A stretch of DNA of 64,000 nucleotides from Enterococcus sp. PF1-24 (lineage in GTDB: Bacteria; Bacillota; Bacilli; Lactobacillales; Enterococcaceae). A program made the translations under genes and the position numbers. How positions within the stretch are numbered: the stretch's first letter is position 1; the number at the start of each line of letters is the position of its first letter. The notes below the pieces were generated by a model. It was not told the origin of the DNA, did no database searches, and was given only the letters and a program-made list of their open reading frames with translations. Of this stretch, positions 36,595 to 45,348 are shown piece by piece. Location: the NCBI RefSeq assembly GCF_029893325.1, contig NZ_JARXWL010000002.1, forward strand, positions 1-64,000, read 5' to 3'.

Positions 36595-37542
36595 ATGTCT
36601 CAAGAAACAGTTCTCTGTGTTGATCTTGGTGGAACTAAGATTTTAATCGGAGAGCTAAATGAAAAAGGAGAAGTACTTTGGAAAAGAAAATTTCCTTCTG
36701 ACGTCACTTCTCAAGAAAACGCCCTAAAAAAAATCAAAGAGTGTTTGCAAATTTGTTTAACAGAAGAAAAAATCTTAGGTCATTTAATTGCTTTAAGTGT
36801 AGCGGTAGTTGGTCGGGTTAATACTGTTGAAGGAATTTGGTATGAAATCCATCCAGAAAATGCTCAAGAAATTGATTTAGTTGCAGAACTTCAACCTTTA
36901 GTTAATTTACCAGTGGTTGTGACGAATGATGTTTCTAGCGCAGCAATCGCTGAAAAAGAATTAGGTATTGGTAAAAAGACTGAAAATTTTGTTTACCTTA
37001 ATGTCGGTACCGGCATTGCTGGTCGGGTTGTGGATGAAGGCAAATTAATTAGAGGTGGACATTTTAACGCTGGCGAAATCGGTCATATGGTTGTGGATTT
37101 TTCGGCTAGCAAGCAATGCATTTGCGGCCGCTATGGTTGTGTGGAATCATTTGCTTCAGGCCTAGGTATGAGTAATGAATACAATCGTTTATTAGCTAAG
37201 GCTTCATCAGACGTAGTAAATTTAGAAAATAGACGTTGGCCTGTTGCAGAAATTATTACAGCTTCTCAAAAGCAAGATCCCCTGGCTAAAACAGTAGTAG
37301 AAAGAGCCAGCCGTGGAATTGCTGAATTAATTATGAACATGGTGCGAGTTTCTGATCCGGAAGCAGTCATTGTTGGTGGTGGTGTTATGAGTAATACCTT
37401 CTTTTTTGAAATGGTCAAAGAAAATTTGAATGCCAAAACAATGCGCTTTGTTAAATATGGTTTGCAAAAAACCGAAATCGATCCTAACTATATAACTTTT
37501 GTCGGCTGTGGGATAAATGGTTTTGAAAAGGTGAAATTATGA
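36595..37542 (+). CDS. ROK-family sugar kinase
   Basis: A 315-residue ROK protein without a helix-turn-helix, so a kinase and not a regulator. The ATP loop VLCVDLGGTKILIGEL lies at 5-20, and the zinc motif CICGRYGCVESFASG is present. It should phosphorylate a sugar freed in the cytoplasm, glucose or glucosamine being likely. GGGAGG precedes the ATG and the stop overlaps the GH9 start by 4 bp. Confidence 0.9.
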   Translation: MSQETVLCVDLGGTKILIGELNEKGEVLWKRKFPSDVTSQENALKKIKECLQICLTEEKILGHLIALSVAVVGRVNTVEGIWYEIHPENAQEIDLVAELQPLVNLPVVVTNDVSSAAIAEKELGIGKKTENFVYLNVGTGIAGRVVDEGKLIRGGHFNAGEIGHMVVDFSASKQCICGRYGCVESFASGLGMSNEYNRLLAKASSDVVNLENRRWPVAEIITASQKQDPLAKTVVERASRGIAELIMNMVRVSDPEAVIVGGGVMSNTFFFEMVKENLNAKTMRFVKYGLQKTEIDPNYITFVGCGINGFEKVKL

Positions 37543-39890
37543 TAGAAGAATTAACAGCAAGCAATTTCTTACATCAACCATTAAAAGTATCTTTTGAAAA
37601 TGGTTTTGAAGCAAGAATGCTTAAAAATGAAAAGATTTTAGCAAGTAAAAAGTTAACGGGAACTTGGCAACATCAAGGGCGGGGAACACTTCAGAAAAAT
37701 GCGGATGCAATTATTTTAACCAGTCCTGCTCGCTATGATAGCTATCCTGAAGGCTGGCCCCAAGATGGCGATTATACTTCTTTTGGGGAAATTGCGGCTT
37801 TATTAACTTTTGATCCGCAAGATTGGCAAGATTTCACACAAATTAAATTGGAAGTTGCTTGTGATTGCGAAAACATTATTAATCCAGCAATCACTTTAGG
37901 GGTTTTTAACGATGGCGCAATTAAAATTCCTGATATTTATAATCGTGAAGGCTCTCATATTATCAATTTAACTAATAAAAAAAGTGAAACTTACGTGCTG
38001 GATATTAGCAATTTACCAAGAGATGTAGTGACTAAGCTACGGATTTCTTTTAATGCCAATGGTTCTTATATGAATCTTCCTGGTAATTGGCAAATAACCA
38101 TTAAGCAGATTGTTTTGGAGAAAAACGCTGAAGCAACTAGCGCCAAAGGCTGGCAAGTAGATAAAAATAATTTAAGCTATGCTCATATTGGTTATCCCCT
38201 TAATGGAAAAAAGCAAGTAATTGCGGATGCAACATGGGCTGGAGAAACTTTCCAATTAAAAAAAGTAGCTTCTGCTGAAGTAGTTTTTGTAGGAGAAATG
38301 ACAAATTTTGAAAGCTCAATTGGTCACTTTAGCTGTGCTGATTTTAGCGATTTTCAAGTAGCTGGGGAATATTACGTGGAACTAGCTTCTTTAAAAACAG
38401 CTGGCTTTAAGATTGGTGATTATCAAACCTTATTACAAGATTCCATCTGGAAATCCTTGAATTTTGTTTACTGTGAACGTTGTGGTTGCCCAATTAAAGG
38501 TATTCATGGCACTTGTCATCAAGATGTCTTTGGGGAATTTGCAGGTAAAAAAATTAGTTTTAATGGTGGTTGGCATGATGCCGGTGACCTTTCACAACAA
38601 TTGGTGCAAACAGCTGAAGTGACGTTAAGCCTGTTTGAAATGGCAAAACATTATCGCCCAAAAGATACTGCTTTAGCGTTGCGTTTAGCTGAAGAAGCAG
38701 AATGGGGCTTAGATTTCATTTTTAAAACCCGTCTAGGTGATGGCAATCGTTTAACTAGTGCAGGCAGCTCTCGTTGGACTGATAATCAGTTGGGTAATAT
38801 GGATGATATTAAAGCACGGATTCATAATAGTCCGTATGATAATTTCTTAATTACCGGTACTTTAGCCAAAATACTGATAACGTTACCAAGTGATAGTGAT
38901 TTAATTGAAAAAATTCAATCTATTTTAGAAGTTGATTTTAATGATGCTTATGCTGGTTTTGAAAAGCAACCCTTTATTCATGAACCGATTTTCTGGGAGC
39001 ATACTTATAGCACTTCAAAAAGTACTTATTTAGCGACACTCGTTTGGACTAGTGCTTTGTTATACCAAATTACTAAAAAAGCTGACTATTTAGAAAAAAT
39101 GCAAGCTTGGTTGAAAGATTTACTAGCTTGTCAAGAAAAACAAGGAATTGAATTATTTGATGGTCAAGTTTTACGCGGGATGTTTTATCGTGATGAACAA
39201 CAGCAAGTTTTTCAACATTTTAATCATCAAGCACGTGAGCATCTATTTGCTTATGCTTTAGCTGAAGCTAAAAAAGTTGTCAAAGATGCAGCATTAGCTA
39301 ATCAATTAACTGAAGCCATTACCATATATGGAGAATATCTTGAATTTTTAGTTGTTGATACGGCGCCTTATCCGATGATTGCTAGCGGAATTTATCATCA
39401 AGATGAGTGGCAAGATGAAGCTTCATTTAATAAGCAACATTTACTTGTATCTGAAGAAGCTTATGAAAGCTATCAAAAACAATTATTGCAAGGTAAACAA
39501 ATTGCTGAAAAGTATTACATTAAACGTTTTCCAGTTTGGTTTTCTTTTAGAGGTAATAATGGAATATTACTTTCTATGGGAGAAAGTGCTGCTATCATCG
39601 GTCAACTGTTAAATAATCAAAAGCTGCTTAATATTGGTTTCGGTCAAATGCAGTGGATGATTGGTCAAAATCCTTTTAGTCAATCCATGATGTACGGGGA
39701 AGGGCAAAATTATCCGCAAATGTATACGGTCTCATCAGGTGAAATGGTGGGAGAAATGCCGGTGGGGATTCAAACTTTTGAAAATGAAGATCAGCCTTAT
39801 TGGCCGCAATTTAATAATGCGACTTATAAAGAAGTTTGGGTTGGCTTAGCTGGCAAATGGTTTAGTTTAGCAGAAAAGTTATTTGATTAG
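37539..39890 (+). CDS. Glycoside hydrolase family 9 enzyme, cytoplasmic
   Basis: A 783-residue protein with no signal peptide. Residues 1-200 look like a beta-rich carbohydrate-binding-like region, about 215-300 like the Ig-like CelD_N domain that precedes many GH9 domains, and about 305-783 the GH9 catalytic domain with GGWHDAGD (Asp347 and Asp350). A probable acid residue is the Glu in TYKEVWVGLAG near the end. Most GH9 enzymes are secreted cellulases, but some cytoplasmic ones in vibrios are exo-beta-glucosaminidases for chitosan oligosaccharides. Its neighbours fit a disaccharide of that kind. A LacI operator copy lies inside the gene. Confidence 0.87.
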   Translation: MIEELTASNFLHQPLKVSFENGFEARMLKNEKILASKKLTGTWQHQGRGTLQKNADAIILTSPARYDSYPEGWPQDGDYTSFGEIAALLTFDPQDWQDFTQIKLEVACDCENIINPAITLGVFNDGAIKIPDIYNREGSHIINLTNKKSETYVLDISNLPRDVVTKLRISFNANGSYMNLPGNWQITIKQIVLEKNAEATSAKGWQVDKNNLSYAHIGYPLNGKKQVIADATWAGETFQLKKVASAEVVFVGEMTNFESSIGHFSCADFSDFQVAGEYYVELASLKTAGFKIGDYQTLLQDSIWKSLNFVYCERCGCPIKGIHGTCHQDVFGEFAGKKISFNGGWHDAGDLSQQLVQTAEVTLSLFEMAKHYRPKDTALALRLAEEAEWGLDFIFKTRLGDGNRLTSAGSSRWTDNQLGNMDDIKARIHNSPYDNFLITGTLAKILITLPSDSDLIEKIQSILEVDFNDAYAGFEKQPFIHEPIFWEHTYSTSKSTYLATLVWTSALLYQITKKADYLEKMQAWLKDLLACQEKQGIELFDGQVLRGMFYRDEQQQVFQHFNHQAREHLFAYALAEAKKVVKDAALANQLTEAITIYGEYLEFLVVDTAPYPMIASGIYHQDEWQDEASFNKQHLLVSEEAYESYQKQLLQGKQIAEKYYIKRFPVWFSFRGNNGILLSMGESAAIIGQLLNNQKLLNIGFGQMQWMIGQNPFSQSMMYGEGQNYPQMYTVSSGEMVGEMPVGIQTFENEDQPYWPQFNNATYKEVWVGLAGKWFSLAEKLFD
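38876..38889. promoter_or_regulatory. LacI-family operator inside the GH9 gene
   Basis: GATAACGTTACCAA matches the two intergenic operators over 14 bp, about 2.3 kb downstream. It may act as an auxiliary operator for looping or as a roadblock. Confidence 0.5.
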
Positions 39891-39935
39891 AAATAAAAGA
39901 TTTTACAATAATATAAAATGACAGGAGCGAGAAAA

Positions 39936-41246
39936 GTGAGTGAAAAATCAAAAATGACTAAAGAAGATGTAGGGGAAAAAATTGCGATAGTTGCTAATAA
40001 AATTTCAGCGAATCGTTATATCGCAGCCATTCGTGATGCTTTTGCTAGTACAATTCCGATTACGATTGCTGCAGCCTTTTTTGTATTAGTTAACAATGTT
40101 TTGTTAGCTGAAGGTACCGGCATCTTGCGAGGAATTCCAGGTAGACAGTTTTTATCAGAATTATGTGTTCAAGGTTATAATGGCACGTTGGGTATGTTAG
40201 GTTTAATGGTTACTTTTTTAATTGGTTTCCGTTTGGCGAAATCATATGGTGCTGAAGGTGCTTTAGAAGGAATAGTAGCATTGGCTTGTTATATTACTTT
40301 GATTCCTAATGAAGTAACGATTAGTAATTATGCTGGCGAATCAATTAATGTTAGTGGCACTTTAACACAAACTTATACAAGTGCTTCAACAATGTTATTA
40401 GGAATTATCGCAGCGTTATTAGGTGTAACAATTCTTTGCAAGTTTTCACAAAATGATTTCTTGAAAATCAAGATGCCTGAAAGTGTACCACCAGCAATTG
40501 CGAAGTCTTTTAATTTATTAATTCCAGCTTTTATCACAATTACAATTTTTGCTTTATTGGAAGTTGCGATTCGGACATTAACTGGTTCAACGGTTCCTGA
40601 AGTAGTGGTTAATATTTTACAAGCACCATTAATCGGTGGCTTCCAATCTTTACCAGGAATTTTACTTTATGTCTTCCTATCTACTTTTGTATTTATTTTT
40701 GGGATTCATGGCGCCTTTGTTTTTGGCGCGATTTCAGGTCCAATTTTATTAACTTCTATGCAACAAAATATTGAAGCGATTGAAGCTGGTTTAACTGCAC
40801 CAAATATTGTGACGCAACCATTTTTAGATGCCTATGTTTATATGGGTGGCGGCGGAACAATGATTTGTTTAGTAATTGCGCTACTAATTTTCTCTAGAAG
40901 AGAAGACGAACGCTTAATTGCTAAAATCGGTGGGGTTTCAAGTTTATTTAATATTAGTGAACCAATTATGTTTGGTTTACCAATTGTGTTTAACCCAATT
41001 TATGCAGTGCCATTCTGTATTGTGCCAATGGTTTCAACAACTTTAGCTTATTTAGCAACAAGTATGCATTTGGTGAACCCAACTTATATTGCGATTCCTT
41101 GGGTGACACCACCAATTTTATCAGGTTATTTAGCTACTGCCAGTGATATTAGAGCAGCGATTTTACAAATAGTAATTATTGTTATTGGAACATTAATCTA
41201 TGCACCATTTGTAATGCTATCTAACCGCGTGAAAACTGAAAATTAA
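39936..41246 (+). CDS. PTS sugar transporter EIIC, lactose/cellobiose/chitobiose type
   Basis: A membrane protein of about 436 residues: the N-terminal NRYIAAIRDAFASTIPITIAAAFFVL and the later HGAFVFGAISGPILL and NISEPIMFGLPIVFNPI are typical of the Lac family of EIIC. It imports beta-linked disaccharides with phosphorylation, using EIIA and EIIB from elsewhere, since none is in the window. I prefer the GTG at 39936, which has AGGAG 8 bp before it, to the ATG at 39918, which would place this site inside the gene. Confidence 0.88.
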   Translation: MSEKSKMTKEDVGEKIAIVANKISANRYIAAIRDAFASTIPITIAAAFFVLVNNVLLAEGTGILRGIPGRQFLSELCVQGYNGTLGMLGLMVTFLIGFRLAKSYGAEGALEGIVALACYITLIPNEVTISNYAGESINVSGTLTQTYTSASTMLLGIIAALLGVTILCKFSQNDFLKIKMPESVPPAIAKSFNLLIPAFITITIFALLEVAIRTLTGSTVPEVVVNILQAPLIGGFQSLPGILLYVFLSTFVFIFGIHGAFVFGAISGPILLTSMQQNIEAIEAGLTAPNIVTQPFLDAYVYMGGGGTMICLVIALLIFSRREDERLIAKIGGVSSLFNISEPIMFGLPIVFNPIYAVPFCIVPMVSTTLAYLATSMHLVNPTYIAIPWVTPPILSGYLATASDIRAAILQIVIIVIGTLIYAPFVMLSNRVKTEN

Positions 41247-41257
41247 TTTAATGAGTA

Positions 41258-41288
41258 GTCAAGCAGCTTTTAGTTGCTTGGCTTTTTT
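41258..41288 (+). terminator. Intrinsic terminator after the EIIC gene
   Basis: GTCAAGCA (41258-41265) pairs with TGCTTGGC (41275-41282), then six T. Confidence 0.8.
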
Positions 41289-41322
41289 GCTACTATTATA
41301 AATAAAGCAATTAATACGTAAG

Positions 41323-41344
41323 TTTGACTAAACTCGTTTATAAT
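41323..41344 (+). promoter_or_regulatory. Candidate control region of liaXYZ
   Basis: AGTTTGACTAAACT at 41321-41334 is an inverted repeat just before TATAAT at 41339-41344. Its position over the -35 region fits a response-regulator site such as LiaR, but that is inference. The rest of the 390-bp gap (41289-41635) shows only an imperfect hairpin at 41474-41508 in the leader and no credible gene. Confidence 0.4.
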
Positions 41345-41635
41345 GAGTGTTAGTTAAACTTTTTCTATTATTATATAGGAAGAAAAATAAATCATTTAAA
41401 AATTAAAAATATCAGCATTCTCAAATAAATTGTCTTTTCTACAGGATTTTAAAGAGATTTTTGGCAAAGAATAATAGGTCTGAGAGAAAGTTCGGACTTA
41501 AGTCCTATGACTTTTCGAATAAAAAAGGGCATAATGTTGTATGTAAGGAAAATATAGCTAACAAAAAAGAAAAGTTAACGAAATCGGCAACAAAGATTTC
41601 TAATACTGGACAACAAAAAAGAGGAGGCATTTTCC

Positions 41636-43234
41636 ATGAAAGAAAGAGATAGAGTTTTAGAGCTTGTAAAAAAAGGCATTCTTTCAACTGAAGAGGCGTT
41701 AGATTTATTAGAGAGCATGGCAACTGAAAAAGATAGCAAACAAATTGAAAAGGTTGCTGATGAATTACATAATCCCCAAACTGATGAAAGTTCAGTAGCG
41801 GATATTGTAAATGAGGAATTTTCTGATGAAACAGAAGCTTTTGAAGATGAAGAAGCTGCTAGTGAAGAAGTTAAAGATAACGAAGCAATGGATCGTGAAA
41901 ATTTAGAGCAAATTTTAGAAGAATTAGCGACTGAAGCAAATCGCGCATCTGCAGAAATTGATGAAGTTAATCTTGAAATTAAAGGAATTGAACTTGAAAT
42001 CAAGAGCAAGCAAGAAAAATTGATGGAGCTAAACACTAAAGAAGAGTTAGATGCATTGGATATTGATGATTTACAATTACGTACCGATGTTGAAAATGCT
42101 ATGAATAACTTAGAAGAAGAATTAGCAAAATTAAATGAAGAAAAAGCAACTTTAGATGAATCACTTAAAAATATTCGCAAAGATCAATGGAATGGCAAAA
42201 AAGACAATTTCAATGAAAAAATTAAAAATGTTAAAATTGAAATTCCTGATGATTTAAAAGAACAAGCTAATGAAGCTTTAACGCAAGTTGGTAAGTTTGG
42301 TAGCGAATTAGGTAGAATGTTCAAAAAAACTTTCCGCAATGTTTCAGAATCTGTTCAAGATAATGTTGAATGGAAAGACATTAATATGAAAGTTCCAGGC
42401 ATTGCTACTACAAAATTTGAGCATGTGTTTGAATACGAAGCAACCGAAGCGACTTTAATTGATGTGAAAGTAGCCAATGGCGATATCACTTTTAAAACTT
42501 GGGATGAGCCAACAGTTAAAGTTGAAAGTAAAATCCGTTTATATGGTAAAATGGATGCTGAAACACCATTAGATGCTTTGATGGAACGCAGTAAAATTAC
42601 GGTTGATGAAGATCAAATTTCTTTCCAAATCCCTAATAAACGGGTTCGGGCTGATTTAGTTTTCTACTTACCAAAACGGACTTACGATCATGTAGCGGTG
42701 AAATTACTAAATGGTAATATTTTAGTCAATGAATTAGATGTGAAAGACATTTATATGAAATCAACAAACGGCAATATTACTGTTGAGCAATTAAATGGTA
42801 CTATGTTAGAGATTGAAGGCGTTAATGGTAATATCGCTGTTAAAAATGGTGAAATCTTAGATTTAATCATTGAAACTGTTAATGGTACAGTGACAATTAC
42901 GGCAGCTGTCGATAATATTTCAACTTCAATTATCAATGGTGATATCCGCATGACTTTAGCACATGAAAGTATTCGTAAAATTAGTGCTAACTCTGTTAAT
43001 GGGAATGTGAAAGTGGCTTTACCAAATACAATTGCATTTGATGGCTTAGCTAAAACTAGCTTAGGTAGCATTAATAGTCGCATGACTGATTATGAAACCA
43101 TTCGTGAGAAAAAAGAAAAAATGAATCAATTACTACAATTCAGAAGAACTAATGAAAATGAAGTAGCTAAAATTGATTTAGGCACAGCAACAGGAAATAT
43201 CTTCTTGAAAGATGTTGCTAATAAAGGCGAATAA
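41636..43234 (+). CDS. liaX: LiaX, DUF4097-domain cell-envelope stress protein
   Basis: A 532-residue acidic protein. The N-terminal KERDRVLELVKKGILSTEEALDLLESM is a SHOCT-like helical module, then a long coiled coil at about 85-180, then a beta-helical DUF4097 domain from about 270 with repeats such as VKLLNGNILVNEL, MKSTNGNITVEQL and IEGVNGNIAV. In enterococci LiaX senses daptomycin and antimicrobial peptides and controls the LiaFSR response. AGGAGG precedes the ATG, and liaY and liaZ follow. Confidence 0.88.
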   Translation: MKERDRVLELVKKGILSTEEALDLLESMATEKDSKQIEKVADELHNPQTDESSVADIVNEEFSDETEAFEDEEAASEEVKDNEAMDRENLEQILEELATEANRASAEIDEVNLEIKGIELEIKSKQEKLMELNTKEELDALDIDDLQLRTDVENAMNNLEEELAKLNEEKATLDESLKNIRKDQWNGKKDNFNEKIKNVKIEIPDDLKEQANEALTQVGKFGSELGRMFKKTFRNVSESVQDNVEWKDINMKVPGIATTKFEHVFEYEATEATLIDVKVANGDITFKTWDEPTVKVESKIRLYGKMDAETPLDALMERSKITVDEDQISFQIPNKRVRADLVFYLPKRTYDHVAVKLLNGNILVNELDVKDIYMKSTNGNITVEQLNGTMLEIEGVNGNIAVKNGEILDLIIETVNGTVTITAAVDNISTSIINGDIRMTLAHESIRKISANSVNGNVKVALPNTIAFDGLAKTSLGSINSRMTDYETIREKKEKMNQLLQFRRTNENEVAKIDLGTATGNIFLKDVANKGE

Positions 43235-43287
43235 AATTTTCTGTAAATCTAATCAACTAATCTAACATTGTTAAGAGGTGAATAAAT

Positions 43288-43602
43288 ATGGGAAAAAGAT
43301 TAACAAAATCAAGAAATAACGTAGTGCTAACTGGTACTTTAGGTGGGATTGCTGAATATATTAATATTGATCCAACTATTGTGCGTTTAATCTATGCTTT
43401 CATTACTTTTGTGGGAATTGGTAGCCCAGTGTTACTGTATATTATTTTAGCGATGATTATTCCTAAAGGTGATAAAAGAAATAGTAACTACGGACATAGT
43501 AATCCTTATTACCAAAATAATGATTACCGCAAAAATACACAAAAAACTACGCCTCGTAAAGAAGCCGAAAAAGTTAATGATGATGATTGGAGCGATTTCT
43601 AA
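43288..43602 (+). CDS. liaY: LiaY, PspC-domain membrane protein
   Basis: A 104-residue protein with a PspC domain: KRLTKSRNNVVLTGTLGGIAEYINIDPTIVRLIYAF followed by a membrane segment at about 38-60 and a polar, charged tail ending DDDWSDF. It belongs to the LiaXYZ envelope-stress module. Its stop overlaps the liaZ ATG by one base (TAATG). Confidence 0.88.
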   Translation: MGKRLTKSRNNVVLTGTLGGIAEYINIDPTIVRLIYAFITFVGIGSPVLLYIILAMIIPKGDKRNSNYGHSNPYYQNNDYRKNTQKTTPRKEAEKVNDDDWSDF

Positions 43603-43967
43603 TGAGCTACTTCCAGCGGTTGATTGTTAATACATTAACCTTCGTATCCATGGCGGTCATTTTCCCCAACATGGTCTTTGTAAGTGGCTTTGGAACAGCG
43701 ATTATTGCTAGCTTCGTGTTATCTTTGTTAAATATGTTGGTGAAACCCGTATTGACAATTTTGTCTTTACCTTTTACGCTAATCACTTTTGGACTGTTTA
43801 GTTTTGTGGTAAACGCAGCAATGTTGCAATTGACGTCATTTTTCGTAGGATCAGCTAAATTTGGTTTCGCTACTTTTGGTGCTTCAATTTTAGTTGCGAT
43901 TGTTATGTCGATTGTCAATTCAATTGTTAGTGAGCATACTTTATCAAAGTATCAGGATGAAAAATAG
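43602..43967 (+). CDS. liaZ: LiaZ, phage-holin-4-like membrane protein
   Basis: A 121-residue protein with four membrane segments, of the family once named phage holin 4 (YvlD type): MAVIFPNMVFVSGFGTAIIASFVLSLLNMLVKP and PFTLITFGLFSFVVNA. In enterococci it is the last gene of liaXYZ. I start at 43602 rather than the ATG at 43587, which lies inside liaY. Confidence 0.87.
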   Translation: MSYFQRLIVNTLTFVSMAVIFPNMVFVSGFGTAIIASFVLSLLNMLVKPVLTILSLPFTLITFGLFSFVVNAAMLQLTSFFVGSAKFGFATFGASILVAIVMSIVNSIVSEHTLSKYQDEK

Positions 43968-44003
43968 TAACAATTTTTTGATAGAAAAGTTTTAATAATG
44001 ATT

Positions 44004-44084
44004 AGGGTGAACCATTTAGTCTTGGCTGCTTATTAAATCCAAATTGAATTTGGAGAACAGCGGGACGAATGATTTACCCTTTTT
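44004..44084 (+). terminator. Long bulged terminator hairpin after liaZ
   Basis: The arms at 44005-44028 and 44058-44079 pair through GGGT-AA-CATT and TC-CTG blocks with a few mismatches. A second small hairpin (CCAAATT-G-AATTTGG) sits in the loop, and a T-run follows at 44080-44084. Confidence 0.7.
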
Positions 44085-44168
44085 AATATCCCAGATTGAT
44101 TTTTTCTAGCAACTGCTGTCAGAGAATGGTAAAATAGACAGTGATATAATTGGAAAAGAGGGATGTTA

Positions 44169-45104
44169 ATGACAGAAATTGTCACGGTCAAAGAGATTGT
44201 TAAAAGACTTTCATTAGAAGTGGTTACTGGCAGTCCGGCTAGTTTAGAGAGAAAAATTACGACTGGTGAGATTTCACGGCCCGGTTTAGAGCTAACAGGA
44301 TATTTTAGTCATTATTCTCATGACAGAATTCAATTGTTAGGTAATAAAGAAAATAGTTTTGCTCACCGCATGATGCCAGAAGAACGTTTAATGGTATTAC
44401 GACGGATGTGTAATGAAGAAATGCCTTGCTTTATGATTTCACGGGGATTACCTGTTTCGGATGAATTAATTCAAGCCGCTAATGAACATGATATTGCGGT
44501 ATTACGCTCATCAATTTCTACTTCACGTTTAGTCGGTGAATTGACAACTTATTTAGATGGTCGTTTAGCACCACGAACAAGTATTCATGGCGTATTAGTA
44601 GATGTTTATGGACTTGGTGTATTGATTCAAGGAGATAGCGGCATTGGTAAAAGTGAAACTGCCTTAGAGTTAATCAAACGAGGTCATCGTTTAATCGCTG
44701 ACGATCGGGTAGATGTTTATCGCCAAGATGAATTTACTTTAATGGGTGAACCACCGAAAATTTTGGAGCATTTAATTGAAATTCGTGGAATCGGCATTAT
44801 TGATGTGATGAATTTATTTGGTGCCAGCGCTGTTCGTGGTCCGATGGAAGTTCAACTAGGGGTTTATTTAGAGAATTGGTCGCAAGATAAAAAATATGAT
44901 CGCCTAGGCTCAGATGATCGCGTAGTTGAAATTGCTGAAGTTAAAGTGCCACAAATTCGTATTCCGGTTAAAACGGGTCGAAACGTAGCGATTATTGTGG
45001 AATTAGCTGCCATGAATTTCCGAGCAAAAACAATGGGATACGACGCAACAAAAACTTTTGAAGCGCGTTTGACTGAATTAATTGCTGAAAACTCTAAAGA
45101 ATAA
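44169..45104 (+). CDS. hprK: HPr kinase/phosphorylase
   Basis: A 311-residue HprK. The Walker A loop IQGDSGIGKSETALEL, the following RGHRLIADDRVDVYR and the family signature IEIRGIGIIDVMNLFGASAV are clear. It phosphorylates HPr on serine and so drives CcpA-dependent catabolite control; ccpA lies at 52601. I use the second ATG (44169), 7 bp from GAGGG. Confidence 0.95.
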   Translation: MTEIVTVKEIVKRLSLEVVTGSPASLERKITTGEISRPGLELTGYFSHYSHDRIQLLGNKENSFAHRMMPEERLMVLRRMCNEEMPCFMISRGLPVSDELIQAANEHDIAVLRSSISTSRLVGELTTYLDGRLAPRTSIHGVLVDVYGLGVLIQGDSGIGKSETALELIKRGHRLIADDRVDVYRQDEFTLMGEPPKILEHLIEIRGIGIIDVMNLFGASAVRGPMEVQLGVYLENWSQDKKYDRLGSDDRVVEIAEVKVPQIRIPVKTGRNVAIIVELAAMNFRAKTMGYDATKTFEARLTELIAENSKE

Positions 45105-45138
45105 AGAATTAAAAATTAGTGATTAAAATTGGGGCGGT

Positions 45139-45249
45139 CATTAGCTAATCATCGTTAAAAATAGTTAAATTACAGTCAAGTGATAGCACAGAGGAATCAA
45201 TAGTGAACTTTGCTGTAATTTTAAAACTAGCAAACGATGAAAACTAATG
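45139..45249. repeat. Long imperfect inverted repeat between hprK and lgt
   Basis: CATTAG pairs with CTAATG at the ends, then CATCGTT with AACGATG, then GTTAAATTACAG with the CTGTAATTTTAAAAC arm, with short unpaired parts between. There is no T-run. It occupies almost half of the 244-bp gap. No related copy was seen elsewhere in the window. Confidence 0.55.
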
Positions 45250-45348
45250 ATTTAGTCCTATTTTAGTTTAAAAATTATAAATGTAGAAAAACTGGTAGGG
45301 CCTGTAAATGGGATTTTTAGCTACGGTTTTATTAAGGATGTGTAAAGA

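Noticed and set aside
41461-41652. A 63-codon plus-strand frame before liaX
   Set aside because: Very basic, no credible start site, and it runs past the liaX ribosome-binding site and start; more likely leader RNA.
41575-42180. A 201-codon serine-rich open frame on the minus strand opposite liaX
   Set aside because: It is the antisense of a strongly supported coding region; its composition of Ser, Leu and Phe is what the reverse of an acidic, lysine-rich coiled coil gives, and it has no ribosome-binding site.
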